Below the pieces are notes generated by a model. It was not told the origin of the DNA. It saw nothing but the letters and a program-made list of their open reading frames with translations, and did not search any database. From Flavobacteriales bacterium (lineage in GTDB: Bacteria > Bacteroidota > Bacteroidia > Flavobacteriales > Schleiferiaceae): a DNA stretch of 42,616 nt. Shown one piece after another: positions 1 to 7,652 of this stretch. The stretch lies in the NCBI GenBank assembly GCA_012269745.1, contig JAAXJR010000033.1, positions 19,551-62,166 of the forward strand. The letters are read 5' to 3'. The translations under genes were made by a program, and so were the position numbers. Position 1 is the first letter of the stretch, and each line of letters opens with the position of its first letter.

Positions 1-710
1 TGATGAACATGTCTACGTACTTCACAAAGAAGAATCTTGCGAAGCTTGATGAGCCCGTAGATAAGAGTGAATGGGGCATGGGAGCTCACATTGTAAATGC
101 TTACTACAACCCACTGAACAACGAAGTGGTTTTCCCAGCTGGTATCTTACAGCCGCCATTTTACAACCCGGATGCAGATGCAGCGATCAACTACGGTGCA
201 ATTGGTGGTGTCATCGGTCATGAATTCTCCCACGGTTTTGACGATCAAGGAGCGAAATACGGTCCGGACGGTAACCTAGAAAACTGGTGGACAGCAGAAG
301 ATAAGGCACAGTTCGACTCTTTAACGACACAGTTGGCAGATCAATACTCGTCATACGAAGTATTGCCGGGTGTAAACGTGAACGGTCGTTTGACTTTGGG
401 TGAAAACATCGCCGATTTGGGTGGCTTGACCCTTGCATATTACGCTTACCAAAACTGGAAAGGGGATAAAGAAATAGAGCCGATTGATGGTTTCACCGAC
501 GAGCAACGCGTTTTCTTAGGCTGGGCACAAGTTTGGCAAAGCAATGGTCGCGATGAATACTTCAAGAATCAGGTTACTACAGATCCACATAGCCCTGCAG
601 AATTCCGCGTTTCTGGAACTGTAAGCAACATGCCAGAATTTAAAGCGGCCTTCGGTTGTGAGGACGGTGAAAACTTAAAACCAGCAGGAGAGGAAATTAC
701 TATTTGGTAA
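1..710 (+). CDS. M13 family zinc metallopeptidase (neprilysin/PepO type), C-terminal part
   Basis: The reading frame is open from the first base, so the gene starts upstream and only the last ~235 residues are visible. It carries the M13 zinc signature HEFSH (HExxH, nt 219-233) in the context VIGHEFSHGFDDQG, and downstream GENIADLGG, which in this family supplies the third zinc ligand (Glu) and a conserved Asp. These peptidases hydrolyse small and medium peptides, usually outside the cytoplasm, and Bacteroidota members are often lipoproteins; the N-terminus that would show this is missing. The usual C-terminal Cys is present near the end (FGCEDG), but the protein ends ITIW rather than in the classical CxxW tail. 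No terminator is apparent in the 68 bases before the next gene. Family assignment is secure. Confidence 0.95.
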   Translation, partial: MNMSTYFTKKNLAKLDEPVDKSEWGMGAHIVNAYYNPLNNEVVFPAGILQPPFYNPDADAAINYGAIGGVIGHEFSHGFDDQGAKYGPDGNLENWWTAEDKAQFDSLTTQLADQYSSYEVLPGVNVNGRLTLGENIADLGGLTLAYYAYQNWKGDKEIEPIDGFTDEQRVFLGWAQVWQSNGRDEYFKNQVTTDPHSPAEFRVSGTVSNMPEFKAAFGCEDGENLKPAGEEITIW

Positions 711-749
711 ACGTGACTCAAGTTCCACTTCTTTGGGGAAGGAGCATCG

Positions 750-757
750 TACCTTTA
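750..757 (+). promoter_or_regulatory. Possible -7 element for the rhodanese operon
   Basis: TACCTTTA matches the Bacteroidota -7 consensus TAnnTTTG at all but the last base and ends 21 bases before the ATG at 779. No convincing -33 TTG lies at the expected spacing. This is a weak call based on one short motif. Confidence 0.3.
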
Positions 758-778
758 AGCCATTAAATATTGAACCAG

Positions 779-1057
779 ATGACAATCAACGAAGCAATCA
801 ACCACGAAAACGTAAGTTTAGTAGATGTAAGAACACCCGCTGAGGTTGCTATGGAGCCAGTTCCAGGAGCAGTAAACATTCCTTTGGATGAAGTACCTGA
901 GCGCTGGGAAGAATTCAAAGAGATGTCTCGACCATTAGTAATCTTCTGTCGCAGTGGAAACCGTTCAGGTCAAGCCATTGAATTCTTGGGTTCGAAGGGC
1001 ATTACTGACGGTATGAACGGCATGGGCGCTTCTGATGTTTTAATCAACCTGATGTAA
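779..1057 (+). CDS. Single-domain rhodanese-like sulfurtransferase (cytoplasmic)
   Basis: A 92-residue single rhodanese domain with the DVRTPAE motif near residue 16 and the active-site loop CRSGNRSG, whose catalytic cysteine is Cys57. It is likely to carry persulfide sulfur or act in redox chemistry. There is no signal peptide, so it should be cytoplasmic. The frame also allows a TTG start at 770, three codons earlier; ATG at 779 is preferred because it is the standard codon and fits the domain start. The stop codon overlaps the next start (TAATG at 1055-1059), so it is probably co-transcribed with a second rhodanese and a thioredoxin. The physiological sulfur donor cannot be told from sequence. 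Confidence 0.9.
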   Translation: MTINEAINHENVSLVDVRTPAEVAMEPVPGAVNIPLDEVPERWEEFKEMSRPLVIFCRSGNRSGQAIEFLGSKGITDGMNGMGASDVLINLM

Positions 1058-1461
1058 TGCGTAAGTTATTGCTCAGCATATCACTAGTTATGGGCTTGGT
1101 AACCGTAGGTTGCCAAGCCCAAACTGCTTCTAATGAGGTGGTGAATATTGATGTTAATGTTGCAGATTTCGCAGCGGGTTTAGACACGGCAGATAACGCT
1201 TTGTTACTAGATGTGCGCACTGATGCAGAGTTTGCAAGTGGCCATCTAAATGGTGCTACTCAGATAGATTTTTACAGAAAAGATTTCGAAGAGGCAATAG
1301 CAGCATTAGATAAAGACCAACCTGTTTTCGTGTACTGTCGCAGTGGCAATCGCTCTGGTAAAGCTGCCAAAAAGATGAAGGCGATGGGTTTCAAAGAAGT
1401 TTATAACCTCGAAGGCGGCATAGGTGCATGGTCACGACGCAACCAACCTATTTCAAAGTAA
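1057..1461 (+). CDS. Rhodanese-like lipoprotein
   Basis: A 134-residue protein with a lipoprotein signal peptide whose lipobox (VTVGC) places the lipidated cysteine at residue 19. A single rhodanese domain follows, with DVRTDAEF and the loop CRSGNRSGKA (catalytic Cys94). The catalytic loop is almost identical to that of the preceding gene, so the pair looks like one activity placed on both sides of the inner membrane. The start overlaps the upstream stop by one base and the thioredoxin gene begins directly after its stop. It is likely anchored to the periplasmic face of a membrane. The pairing with thioredoxin suggests thiol/persulfide exchange, which is inference. Confidence 0.9.
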   Translation: MRKLLLSISLVMGLVTVGCQAQTASNEVVNIDVNVADFAAGLDTADNALLLDVRTDAEFASGHLNGATQIDFYRKDFEEAIAALDKDQPVFVYCRSGNRSGKAAKKMKAMGFKEVYNLEGGIGAWSRRNQPISK

Positions 1462-1770
1462 ATGGCAAGTTTTAAAGAGATCATCTCAAGCGATAAACCC
1501 ACCCTAATTGACTTCTTTGCTGAGTGGTGTGGCCCTTGTAAAATGATGCCCCCTATACTCCAAGAACTCAGCGACCAAATGGGCGATTCTGTGCGCATCA
1601 TAAAGGTGGACGTTGATAAGAACCAAGAGCTCAGTCAAGCATTGAACGTTCAAGGAGTGCCTACTCTTGCACTGTTTCAGTCTGGACAAATGCTTTGGCG
1701 TCAAAGTGGCGTTATTCCTGCATTTCAATTGGCTCAGATTATCAAGGAAAAAGCAACCTTAGAGGCTTGA
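1462..1770 (+). CDS. trxA: Thioredoxin
   Basis: A 102-residue protein with the classical WCGPC active site (Cys23, Cys26) and the cis-proline segment GVPTLALF. It has no signal peptide, so it is a cytoplasmic dithiol/disulfide exchange protein. ATG follows the stop of the lipoprotein rhodanese with no spacer, so translation is very probably coupled. Its own TGA overlaps the ATG of the next gene by one base. The symbol is given for the family; other thioredoxins of this genome may be the main housekeeping one. Neighbouring rhodaneses suggest it may reduce persulfidated or oxidised rhodanese, which is inference. Confidence 0.92.
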   Translation: MASFKEIISSDKPTLIDFFAEWCGPCKMMPPILQELSDQMGDSVRIIKVDVDKNQELSQALNVQGVPTLALFQSGQMLWRQSGVIPAFQLAQIIKEKATLEA

Positions 1771-2762
1771 TGAAAAGAGTATTTCTTCTTCTACTTCTTG
1801 TTCTGACGAGTTGCGGCTTGAGTCTAGATTTAGTTGAAAAAGAAATACCTGCGCCCGACTATGGCGATCTTAATTATTGGGTCGCGCATCCTGAAAAACT
1901 GGACCTCTCGGATTCAGTCTTTACCTCTCGATCCGCGAATCAATTTGGCATCCCGGTCTTCTTCGTAAGTCCGACTATTTACTTTCCAAAGAAAGGCGGT
2001 TCGTGGAATCTTGATCCTTCAAGTATTACTTCTGCGCACGCCTTTGATACCCCTGTAAAATACCAAAGCACCGCTTTTAACGTCGCGGGGCCCGTGTATT
2101 CTCCTGCCTACAGACAGAGTGCCTATCAAGTATACAATGTTGCGCCAAATGCTGCCACTGCAAAGTCATACGCCATTGCTTATGCGGATGTGCGTGAGGC
2201 TTTTAGGGTTTTTCAAAAACAAATTGGACCTCAAAGCCCGTTTATACTGGCTTCACACAGTCAAGGTACAGATCATCTCATTCGATTGATCCAAAACGAC
2301 CTCAGGAAGGATGAGCTCGATCGACTCGTGGTTGCCTATCTGGTGGGTATGCCGGTGAACGATTGTGATATGAAAATCCCAGTCTGTGAATCTCCATCTT
2401 CTACCGGTTGTTACACTTCTTGGCGTACCTACCACACTAAGGCTAAATTTCACAACAAATATCCAGTCGAGTGCATAGGGGTGGTTAATCCAATTTCATG
2501 GGCGATTGCTCCTGAATATGAATCGGCTGCCAAGAATCTAGACGTCCTCATCAGCGATTCCAAGCCACTTTTCCAAAACTTAGTGAGTGCTAAAATTCAA
2601 AATGGGGTGGTGGTTACCGAGCGCCCGCAATTTCCGGGAAGCATTCTGATTAGAACTAAAAACTACCACAGAGGAGATATCAACCTTTACTATGGTAATA
2701 TCCAGGAAAATGTGCTTACTCGTTGTCTTCAGTATCTGAAGGAGCAAGGGCGTCAGGAGTAG
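1770..2762 (+). CDS. DUF3089 family lipoprotein (alpha/beta-hydrolase fold)
   Basis: A 330-residue protein starting at ATG 1770, which overlaps the thioredoxin stop by one base and gives a clean lipoprotein signal ending LTSC (Cys15). The frame is open further upstream (from 1695), but that part would lie inside the thioredoxin gene. The segment DLNYWVAHPEK and a nucleophile elbow SHSQGTDH (GxSxG-like, candidate catalytic Ser) followed by AYLVGMPV fit DUF3089, a family with an alpha/beta-hydrolase fold and no assigned substrate. The protein should sit on a membrane facing the periplasm or surface. Its last 47 bases overlap the convergent SPOR-like gene on the other strand. The reaction is unknown; an esterase or lipase is the natural guess. 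Confidence 0.85.
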   Translation: MKRVFLLLLLVLTSCGLSLDLVEKEIPAPDYGDLNYWVAHPEKLDLSDSVFTSRSANQFGIPVFFVSPTIYFPKKGGSWNLDPSSITSAHAFDTPVKYQSTAFNVAGPVYSPAYRQSAYQVYNVAPNAATAKSYAIAYADVREAFRVFQKQIGPQSPFILASHSQGTDHLIRLIQNDLRKDELDRLVVAYLVGMPVNDCDMKIPVCESPSSTGCYTSWRTYHTKAKFHNKYPVECIGVVNPISWAIAPEYESAAKNLDVLISDSKPLFQNLVSAKIQNGVVVTERPQFPGSILIRTKNYHRGDINLYYGNIQENVLTRCLQYLKEQGRQE

Positions 2763-3165
2763 GCAACTCATACCAAGGCACCATTGTTTTTAATACAAAA
2801 GCATCTGGATAAGAGCTCTTCCATTGCATTAAAGCCCTTTCTGCTGAACTGGCATCAGGGTAAGAGCCAATGTGAATCTTAAAGTTTGGTTCTCGATAAA
2901 CCATGCGTGCCTCACTCTCAAAACCTAGAGATATTATGTTAGCACGAACTGCATTTGCACCGCTGCGATCACCACTGAAAATTTGAATTGTATACCCCTC
3001 AAACAGAGTGCTTTTAGTGTTTTCAGTGTAATGCGCATAAGCGCTATCTAGATCCATTGCAACGTTCAAGGTATCGCCTTCAGCGACGAACAAAGAGTTG
3101 GAACTAGAAGCACTGCTAATACTTACTGTAAGGCACGCTAATGCTGAAAGGAGGAGTTTTCTCAT
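2716..3165 (-). CDS. SPOR-like domain secreted protein
   Basis: A 149-residue protein with an N-terminal signal peptide (MRKLLLSALACLTVS..., likely cut around residue 20). A ~75-residue region beginning YTIQIFSGDRSGANAV and containing FKIHIGSYPDASSAERALMQW matches the layout of a SPOR repeat, which in other bacteria binds denuded peptidoglycan glycan strands. An acidic tail (SDTEDNE) ends the protein and is encoded in the region shared with the convergent DUF3089 gene. It is divergent from the act operon, with a 180-base gap between the starts. A role at the septum or cell wall is family knowledge, not shown here. Confidence 0.75.
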   Translation of the reverse strand: MRKLLLSALACLTVSISSASSSNSLFVAEGDTLNVAMDLDSAYAHYTENTKSTLFEGYTIQIFSGDRSGANAVRANIISLGFESEARMVYREPNFKIHIGSYPDASSAERALMQWKSSYPDAFVLKTMVPWYELPTPDALAPSDTEDNE

Positions 3166-3179
3166 GAATTCAAAAGTCG

Positions 3180-3208
3180 CAAAAAATCAGCACTTTATCG
3201 GCGGTCAA
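3180..3208 (-). promoter_or_regulatory. Candidate promoter of the SPOR-like gene
   Basis: Read on the minus strand, TTG (3208-3206) is followed after 18 bases by ATTTTTTG (3187-3180), close to the Bacteroidota TTG-N17-20-TAnnTTTG promoter. The -7 element ends 14 bases before the start codon, implying a very short leader. The first two bases of the -7 element are AT, not TA, so this is tentative. Confidence 0.4.
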
Positions 3209-3306
3209 CGGTAGAATTGGTTTTTTTGTTCAAACAAGTAGTTATTTAGAATCAATTTAAATTGAAAATTAGCAGGATATACACGAGACATTCGGGGTCT
3301 GTACCT

Positions 3307-3314
3307 TATTTTTG
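3307..3314 (+). promoter_or_regulatory. -7 element (TAnnTTTG) upstream of actA
   Basis: TATTTTTG is an exact TAnnTTTG match ending 31 bases before the ATG at 3346. Transcription starting just after it would exclude the in-frame TTG at 3262, supporting ATG 3346 as the start of actA. No good -33 TTG is seen at 17-20 bases upstream. It would drive the whole act-cox operon. Confidence 0.55.
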
Positions 3315-3345
3315 CGCGACAGTGAATAGCTATATAAAGCCGTAT

Positions 3346-4617
3346 ATGTACACTACTTCTAAACTCAAGAGATTTGCATCACTTTTTGCGGTGATTGCAC
3401 TCATGCTCTTCTCTTCTGTTGCGCAGGCCTTTGAGGGCGATGCCAAGAACGGGAGAAAGCTTTTCAAGCAAAATTGTGCGAGTTGTCACAAGCTCGACAA
3501 AAAATTAGTTGGTCCGGCCCTCACTGGGGTCACTGACAAGTATTCTGAGGAATGGTTGCTCAAGTGGATTCGCAATAATGCGGAACTACGTGCCTCTGGT
3601 GATGAGGATGCAATCGCAATTTTTGAAGAATACAACGGTTCAGTGATGAGTGCATTCCCTGCACTTAGCGACCAAGACATCTTTGACATCTTGCAATACA
3701 CGATCGACGGTGATCCTAAGCCGGTCGTAACTACTGCCGGTGGCGGTGGTGGAGTTGCAGCAGCTCCTGCCAAAGATTATTCTAAAGAAATTGTAATCGG
3801 TCTTGGATTGTTACTTTTTGTGATGATCTCATTGCTCGCAAGAATGAAGAATACCCTTCGTCTTGTGAACGGTCAAGACCCAGTAAGCATCCTTGATGAA
3901 GCGGGATGGTTCTGGGGCCGATTAATCAACAATAAAGGTTTTGTAACCGTAGCTACAATTGTAGTTACGATAGCCTTCCTGAATCAATTGTATTGGTTCA
4001 TGATGGGTGTTGGTGTAGAGCAGAACTACCAGCCAGAGCAACCAATCGCATTCTCTCACGCGCTTCACGCAGGTGAGAACCAGATTGATTGTAACTACTG
4101 TCACAGCTCTGCTCGTCACTCAAAGCATTCAGGTATTCCATCTGCAAACGTTTGTATGAACTGTCACATGTACGTGGACGGCTCTGAAATCAAGGACGAT
4201 GCAGGAAACCTTAAATATGACGGCGAGCGTTCACCGGAAATCGCAAAAATCTATGCGGCTATCGGTTGGGATGCTGACGAGCGTGAGTACATTGAAAACT
4301 ACGAGCAACAGCCAATCAAGTGGGTGCGTATCCACAACCTTCCAGATTTGGCGTACTTCAACCATAGCCAGCACGTAAACGCAGGTCAATTAGAGTGTCA
4401 AGAATGTCACGGTCCTGTTGAGACTATGGAAGAAATGTACCAGTACTCAGAACTTACGATGGGATGGTGTATCAACTGTCACCGTGAAACTGAGGTGCAG
4501 TTTGAGAAGAACGGTTACTACCAAGACTTCCACGAAGAATTAACTGAAAAGTACCACGGAGAAAAAATCACTGCTGAAAAGATTGGTGGTTTGGAATGTG
4601 GTAAGTGTCACTACTAA
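3346..4617 (+). CDS. actA: Alternative complex III subunit ActA, multiheme c-type cytochrome
   Basis: A 423-residue multiheme cytochrome. After a signal-like N-terminus (cut near AQA, residue 28), an N-terminal cytochrome c domain carries CASCH (Cys44). Two hydrophobic segments follow (about 150-165 and 205-225 residues in), then five more CxxCH motifs: CNYCH, CMNCH, CQECH, CINCH and CGKCH at the extreme C-terminus, six in all. In alternative complex III the heme chain of ActA carries electrons from quinol oxidation towards the oxidase. ATG 3346 was chosen because it gives the signal sequence directly; the longer frame from TTG 3262 adds 28 unlikely residues and spans the -7 element. It is the first gene of the operon, 13 bases ahead of actB. 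Confidence 0.93.
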   Translation: MYTTSKLKRFASLFAVIALMLFSSVAQAFEGDAKNGRKLFKQNCASCHKLDKKLVGPALTGVTDKYSEEWLLKWIRNNAELRASGDEDAIAIFEEYNGSVMSAFPALSDQDIFDILQYTIDGDPKPVVTTAGGGGGVAAAPAKDYSKEIVIGLGLLLFVMISLLARMKNTLRLVNGQDPVSILDEAGWFWGRLINNKGFVTVATIVVTIAFLNQLYWFMMGVGVEQNYQPEQPIAFSHALHAGENQIDCNYCHSSARHSKHSGIPSANVCMNCHMYVDGSEIKDDAGNLKYDGERSPEIAKIYAAIGWDADEREYIENYEQQPIKWVRIHNLPDLAYFNHSQHVNAGQLECQECHGPVETMEEMYQYSELTMGWCINCHRETEVQFEKNGYYQDFHEELTEKYHGEKITAEKIGGLECGKCHY

Positions 4618-4630
4618 TCGAGAAGTAAGA

Positions 4631-7600
4631 ATGACTGAGAATAATAAATATTGGAGAGGGATTGAGGATCAATCTAATCCAGAGCTCACAGAAAAGCTAG
4701 CGCAAAACGAATTCTCGAACGAGATTTCAAGTGCAGACTTCTTAGGTAATGACGAGGTTGCCGAAAGCCAAACATCTCGCCGTGATTTCCTAAAATTCAT
4801 GGGTTTCTCTACAGCGGCTGCAACACTAGCAGCTTGTGAGGCGCCTATCGTAGAAAGTATCCCTTACGTGGTTAAGCCAGATAGCTTGACTCCAGGTCTA
4901 CCTTCTTACTACGCTACGTCAATGTTCGACGGTATGGACTATGCTTCTATTCTTGTGAAAACAAGAGAAGGACGTCCTATCAAGGTTGAGCCAAATACGG
5001 AAGCACCTTTCAACGGTGGAACTAATGCGCGCACTCAAGCGTCAGTTTTAAGCTTGTACGACGGTGCTCGCCTAAGAAATCCGAAAGTGGGTGGTGAAGA
5101 TGCCTCTTGGGGAGATGCTCTAGCAGCAGCAAAAGCAGTGTTGACTGAAAAGTCTGTGCTTTTGACTTCATCAGTTATCAGCCCTGCATTGAAAACGGCT
5201 ATCGTGAAACTAGGTTTGCGTCACTTAAGCGTTGATGCGGTTAGCGCTAGCGCTCGTCTAGATGTATATGAAGGGTTCACTGGTAAACGCGGTCTTCCAA
5301 CAGTAGATTTAGATCATGCAACTACTGTATTTGCTGTAGGCGCAGACTTCCTCGGAGATTGGGGCGGTCAAAACTTGATGGCTTCTTATGCTGAACGCAG
5401 AAAGCCAGGACAAGGCATGTTGCGTCACTTGCAAGCTGAAGCGGGTCTATCTATTTCTGGTTCTAACGCAGATGTTCGTGTTAAGGCTAGAGTAAGTGAA
5501 TACGAAGCAGTCCTTGCACACGTATACAATAAGGTTGCAGCTTCTGCAGGTTTGTCGAAAGTAAGTGCACCTGAACTGCGTGAAGATATTGCTTCTAGCA
5601 TCGATGCTGCCGCAACAGAGCTTATCAAAGCTGGATCAGGTGCTTTGGTACTTAACGGCTTGAATACTGAGAATGCAGAGCGCTTAGCCCTAGCAATTAA
5701 CCTTGCTCTTGGTTCTAAAGCTTTCAATACTTCAAAGTTTGTTTACACGGCTAACGGAAACGACAAGGCTGCTGCAGCATTAGTTTCTGATGTAGCTGCA
5801 GGTTCTGTGGATACGATAGTAACATTGGGTGTTAACCCAGCGTATCAAATGCCTTCAGTGGACCTATCAGGGGTAAACGTAGTTGCAATTGCTGACCGCG
5901 AGGATGAAACAGCAGCTAACGCGAAGGTTGCACTTCCAGTAAGCCATTACTTAGAATCTTGGTCAGACTTTAGTGCAGTAGATGGTCACTATGCGGTAGG
6001 CCAGCCAACTATTAGTCCACTTTTCGACAGTAAGAGCGCTGTTGAGATAGTGAATGCATTGGCTGGAGGTTCAGAAAGCGCGAAAGCTTTGGTAGAAGCA
6101 AGTGCCGCTGCAAATGCTGGTTCTACTTCTTGGAACGCACTTCTTCACGACGGCTTTGCATCTACGGAAGCTGCTGAAGTAAGCATGAACGGTTCTATGG
6201 ATGCGAGTATGATTGACGTGAGCGGAATCAATGTGATGAAGCCTCAATCAGGACTTGAATTCTATACATATACTAAAACGGGTATGGGTGCTGGCGAAAA
6301 CGCCAATAACCCATGGACGTACGAATTACCAGATCCAATCACACGCTTGTCTTGGGACAACTACATTACTATGTCTGCTGCTGATGCTGTAGAACTTGGT
6401 ATCGAAGTAGCTCCAGAGTCAAACGGCGCGATGACGGGTAATACACTAAACATTACGGTTGACGGTAACACACTAGAAAACGTTCCAGTATGGATCCAGC
6501 CAGGACAAACGATGGGGACCTTAGGTCTTGCCGTTGGTTTTGGTCGTACTGCAGTGGGTAAGGTCGGTAACGGTATTGGTGTTAATGCCAATACATTACT
6601 TCCAGCCTCAGCAGCAGTAAGTACTGAGGTAAGTGCTTCAGCTTCAGAAGTTGAGCACGGCTTTGCATCAGTGCAGTTGGCACATACGATGATGGGACGT
6701 AAAATCGTAAATGAAATTTCACTTCCTACTTTCATGAATGTTAGTCACGAGGAGTGGAATGAAAAGCCAACGTTCGAGACGCATAGAGGTCCTTTGAGTG
6801 CCTTTGAAGCGAATCTATGGGACGATCACGATCACGAAACCTCACACATGTGGAACATGTCTATTGACTTGAACTCGTGTACAGGTTGTGGTGCTTGTGT
6901 TGTTGCGTGTTCGTTGGAAAACAACGTGCCTGTGGTAGGTAAAGACGAGGTTCGTCGCCACCGCGATATGCACTGGTTGAGAATTGACCGTTACTACTCT
7001 TCAGAAATGACAGCTGAAAGAGCGGAAGAAGAAGGTATCGGTGCTATTGAGAAATACGCGAAGATGGAAGTTCCTTCTGAGAGCCCATCGGTAGTATTCC
7101 AGCCGGTAATGTGTCAGCACTGTAACCATGCTCCGTGTGAAACTGTATGTCCTGTAGGTGCTACGGTTCACTCAAGAGAAGGTTTGAATCACATGGCTTA
7201 CAACAGATGTATCGGTACGCGTTACTGTGCGAACAACTGTCCGTACAAAGTGCGTCGATTCAACTGGTTCAACTACAAGGGCAATGAGAAATTTGCCGAT
7301 GTAAACCCATCACAAGACGATTACGGACGTATGGTATTGAACCCAGACGTGACGGTAAGAGCACGTGGTGTGATCGAGAAGTGTTCTTTGTGTATCCAGC
7401 GTATCCAATTGGGTAAACTAGAAGCGAAGAAAGACGGTAGAATGTTGACGGACGGCGAATTCACCACAGCTTGTGCCCAAGCATGTGGTTCGAATGCCAT
7501 CGTTTTCGGAGACGTGAACAACCCAGATAGCGAGGTAAGCCACTTGAAGCAACAAGGACGTGCATACCACCTATTGGAGGAAGTAGGTACACAGCCTAGC

Positions 7601-7636
7601 GTGTTCTACCAGACTAAAGTTAGAAACAGAGCCTAA
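4631..7636 (+). CDS. actB: Alternative complex III subunit ActB, molybdopterin-oxidoreductase-like iron-sulfur protein
   Basis: A 1001-residue protein. A 49-residue lead precedes a twin-arginine signal (SRRDFLKF, Arg50-Arg51), followed by LAAC with Cys69, which looks like a lipobox. The body up to about residue 740 resembles a molybdopterin oxidoreductase domain; in ActB this domain is known to lack the cofactor. From about residue 750 a ferredoxin-like domain carries four cysteine groups: CTGCGACVVAC, CQHCNHAPCETVCPVG, CIGTRYCANNCPY, and CSLCIQ with a later CAQACG. This fits the three 4Fe-4S and one 3Fe-4S clusters of the family. ATG 4631 was taken 13 bases after the actA stop. The frame is open upstream (from 4583), but that part lies inside actA. 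Electrons from quinol are thought to pass through these clusters to ActA. Confidence 0.95.
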   Translation: MTENNKYWRGIEDQSNPELTEKLAQNEFSNEISSADFLGNDEVAESQTSRRDFLKFMGFSTAAATLAACEAPIVESIPYVVKPDSLTPGLPSYYATSMFDGMDYASILVKTREGRPIKVEPNTEAPFNGGTNARTQASVLSLYDGARLRNPKVGGEDASWGDALAAAKAVLTEKSVLLTSSVISPALKTAIVKLGLRHLSVDAVSASARLDVYEGFTGKRGLPTVDLDHATTVFAVGADFLGDWGGQNLMASYAERRKPGQGMLRHLQAEAGLSISGSNADVRVKARVSEYEAVLAHVYNKVAASAGLSKVSAPELREDIASSIDAAATELIKAGSGALVLNGLNTENAERLALAINLALGSKAFNTSKFVYTANGNDKAAAALVSDVAAGSVDTIVTLGVNPAYQMPSVDLSGVNVVAIADREDETAANAKVALPVSHYLESWSDFSAVDGHYAVGQPTISPLFDSKSAVEIVNALAGGSESAKALVEASAAANAGSTSWNALLHDGFASTEAAEVSMNGSMDASMIDVSGINVMKPQSGLEFYTYTKTGMGAGENANNPWTYELPDPITRLSWDNYITMSAADAVELGIEVAPESNGAMTGNTLNITVDGNTLENVPVWIQPGQTMGTLGLAVGFGRTAVGKVGNGIGVNANTLLPASAAVSTEVSASASEVEHGFASVQLAHTMMGRKIVNEISLPTFMNVSHEEWNEKPTFETHRGPLSAFEANLWDDHDHETSHMWNMSIDLNSCTGCGACVVACSLENNVPVVGKDEVRRHRDMHWLRIDRYYSSEMTAERAEEEGIGAIEKYAKMEVPSESPSVVFQPVMCQHCNHAPCETVCPVGATVHSREGLNHMAYNRCIGTRYCANNCPYKVRRFNWFNYKGNEKFADVNPSQDDYGRMVLNPDVTVRARGVIEKCSLCIQRIQLGKLEAKKDGRMLTDGEFTTACAQACGSNAIVFGDVNNPDSEVSHLKQQGRAYHLLEEVGTQPSVFYQTKVRNRA

Positions 7637-7652
7637 TAAATAAGAAAGCGAC

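Noticed and set aside
41-710. Treating the first in-frame ATG as the true start of the M13 peptidase
   Set aside because: The frame is open to the window edge and the visible part is only the C-terminal catalytic third of a ~650-700 residue family.
3262-3345. Possible upstream extension of actA from TTG 3262
   Set aside because: It would add 28 residues before a good signal sequence, uses a non-ATG start, and spans an exact TAnnTTTG promoter element at 3307-3314.
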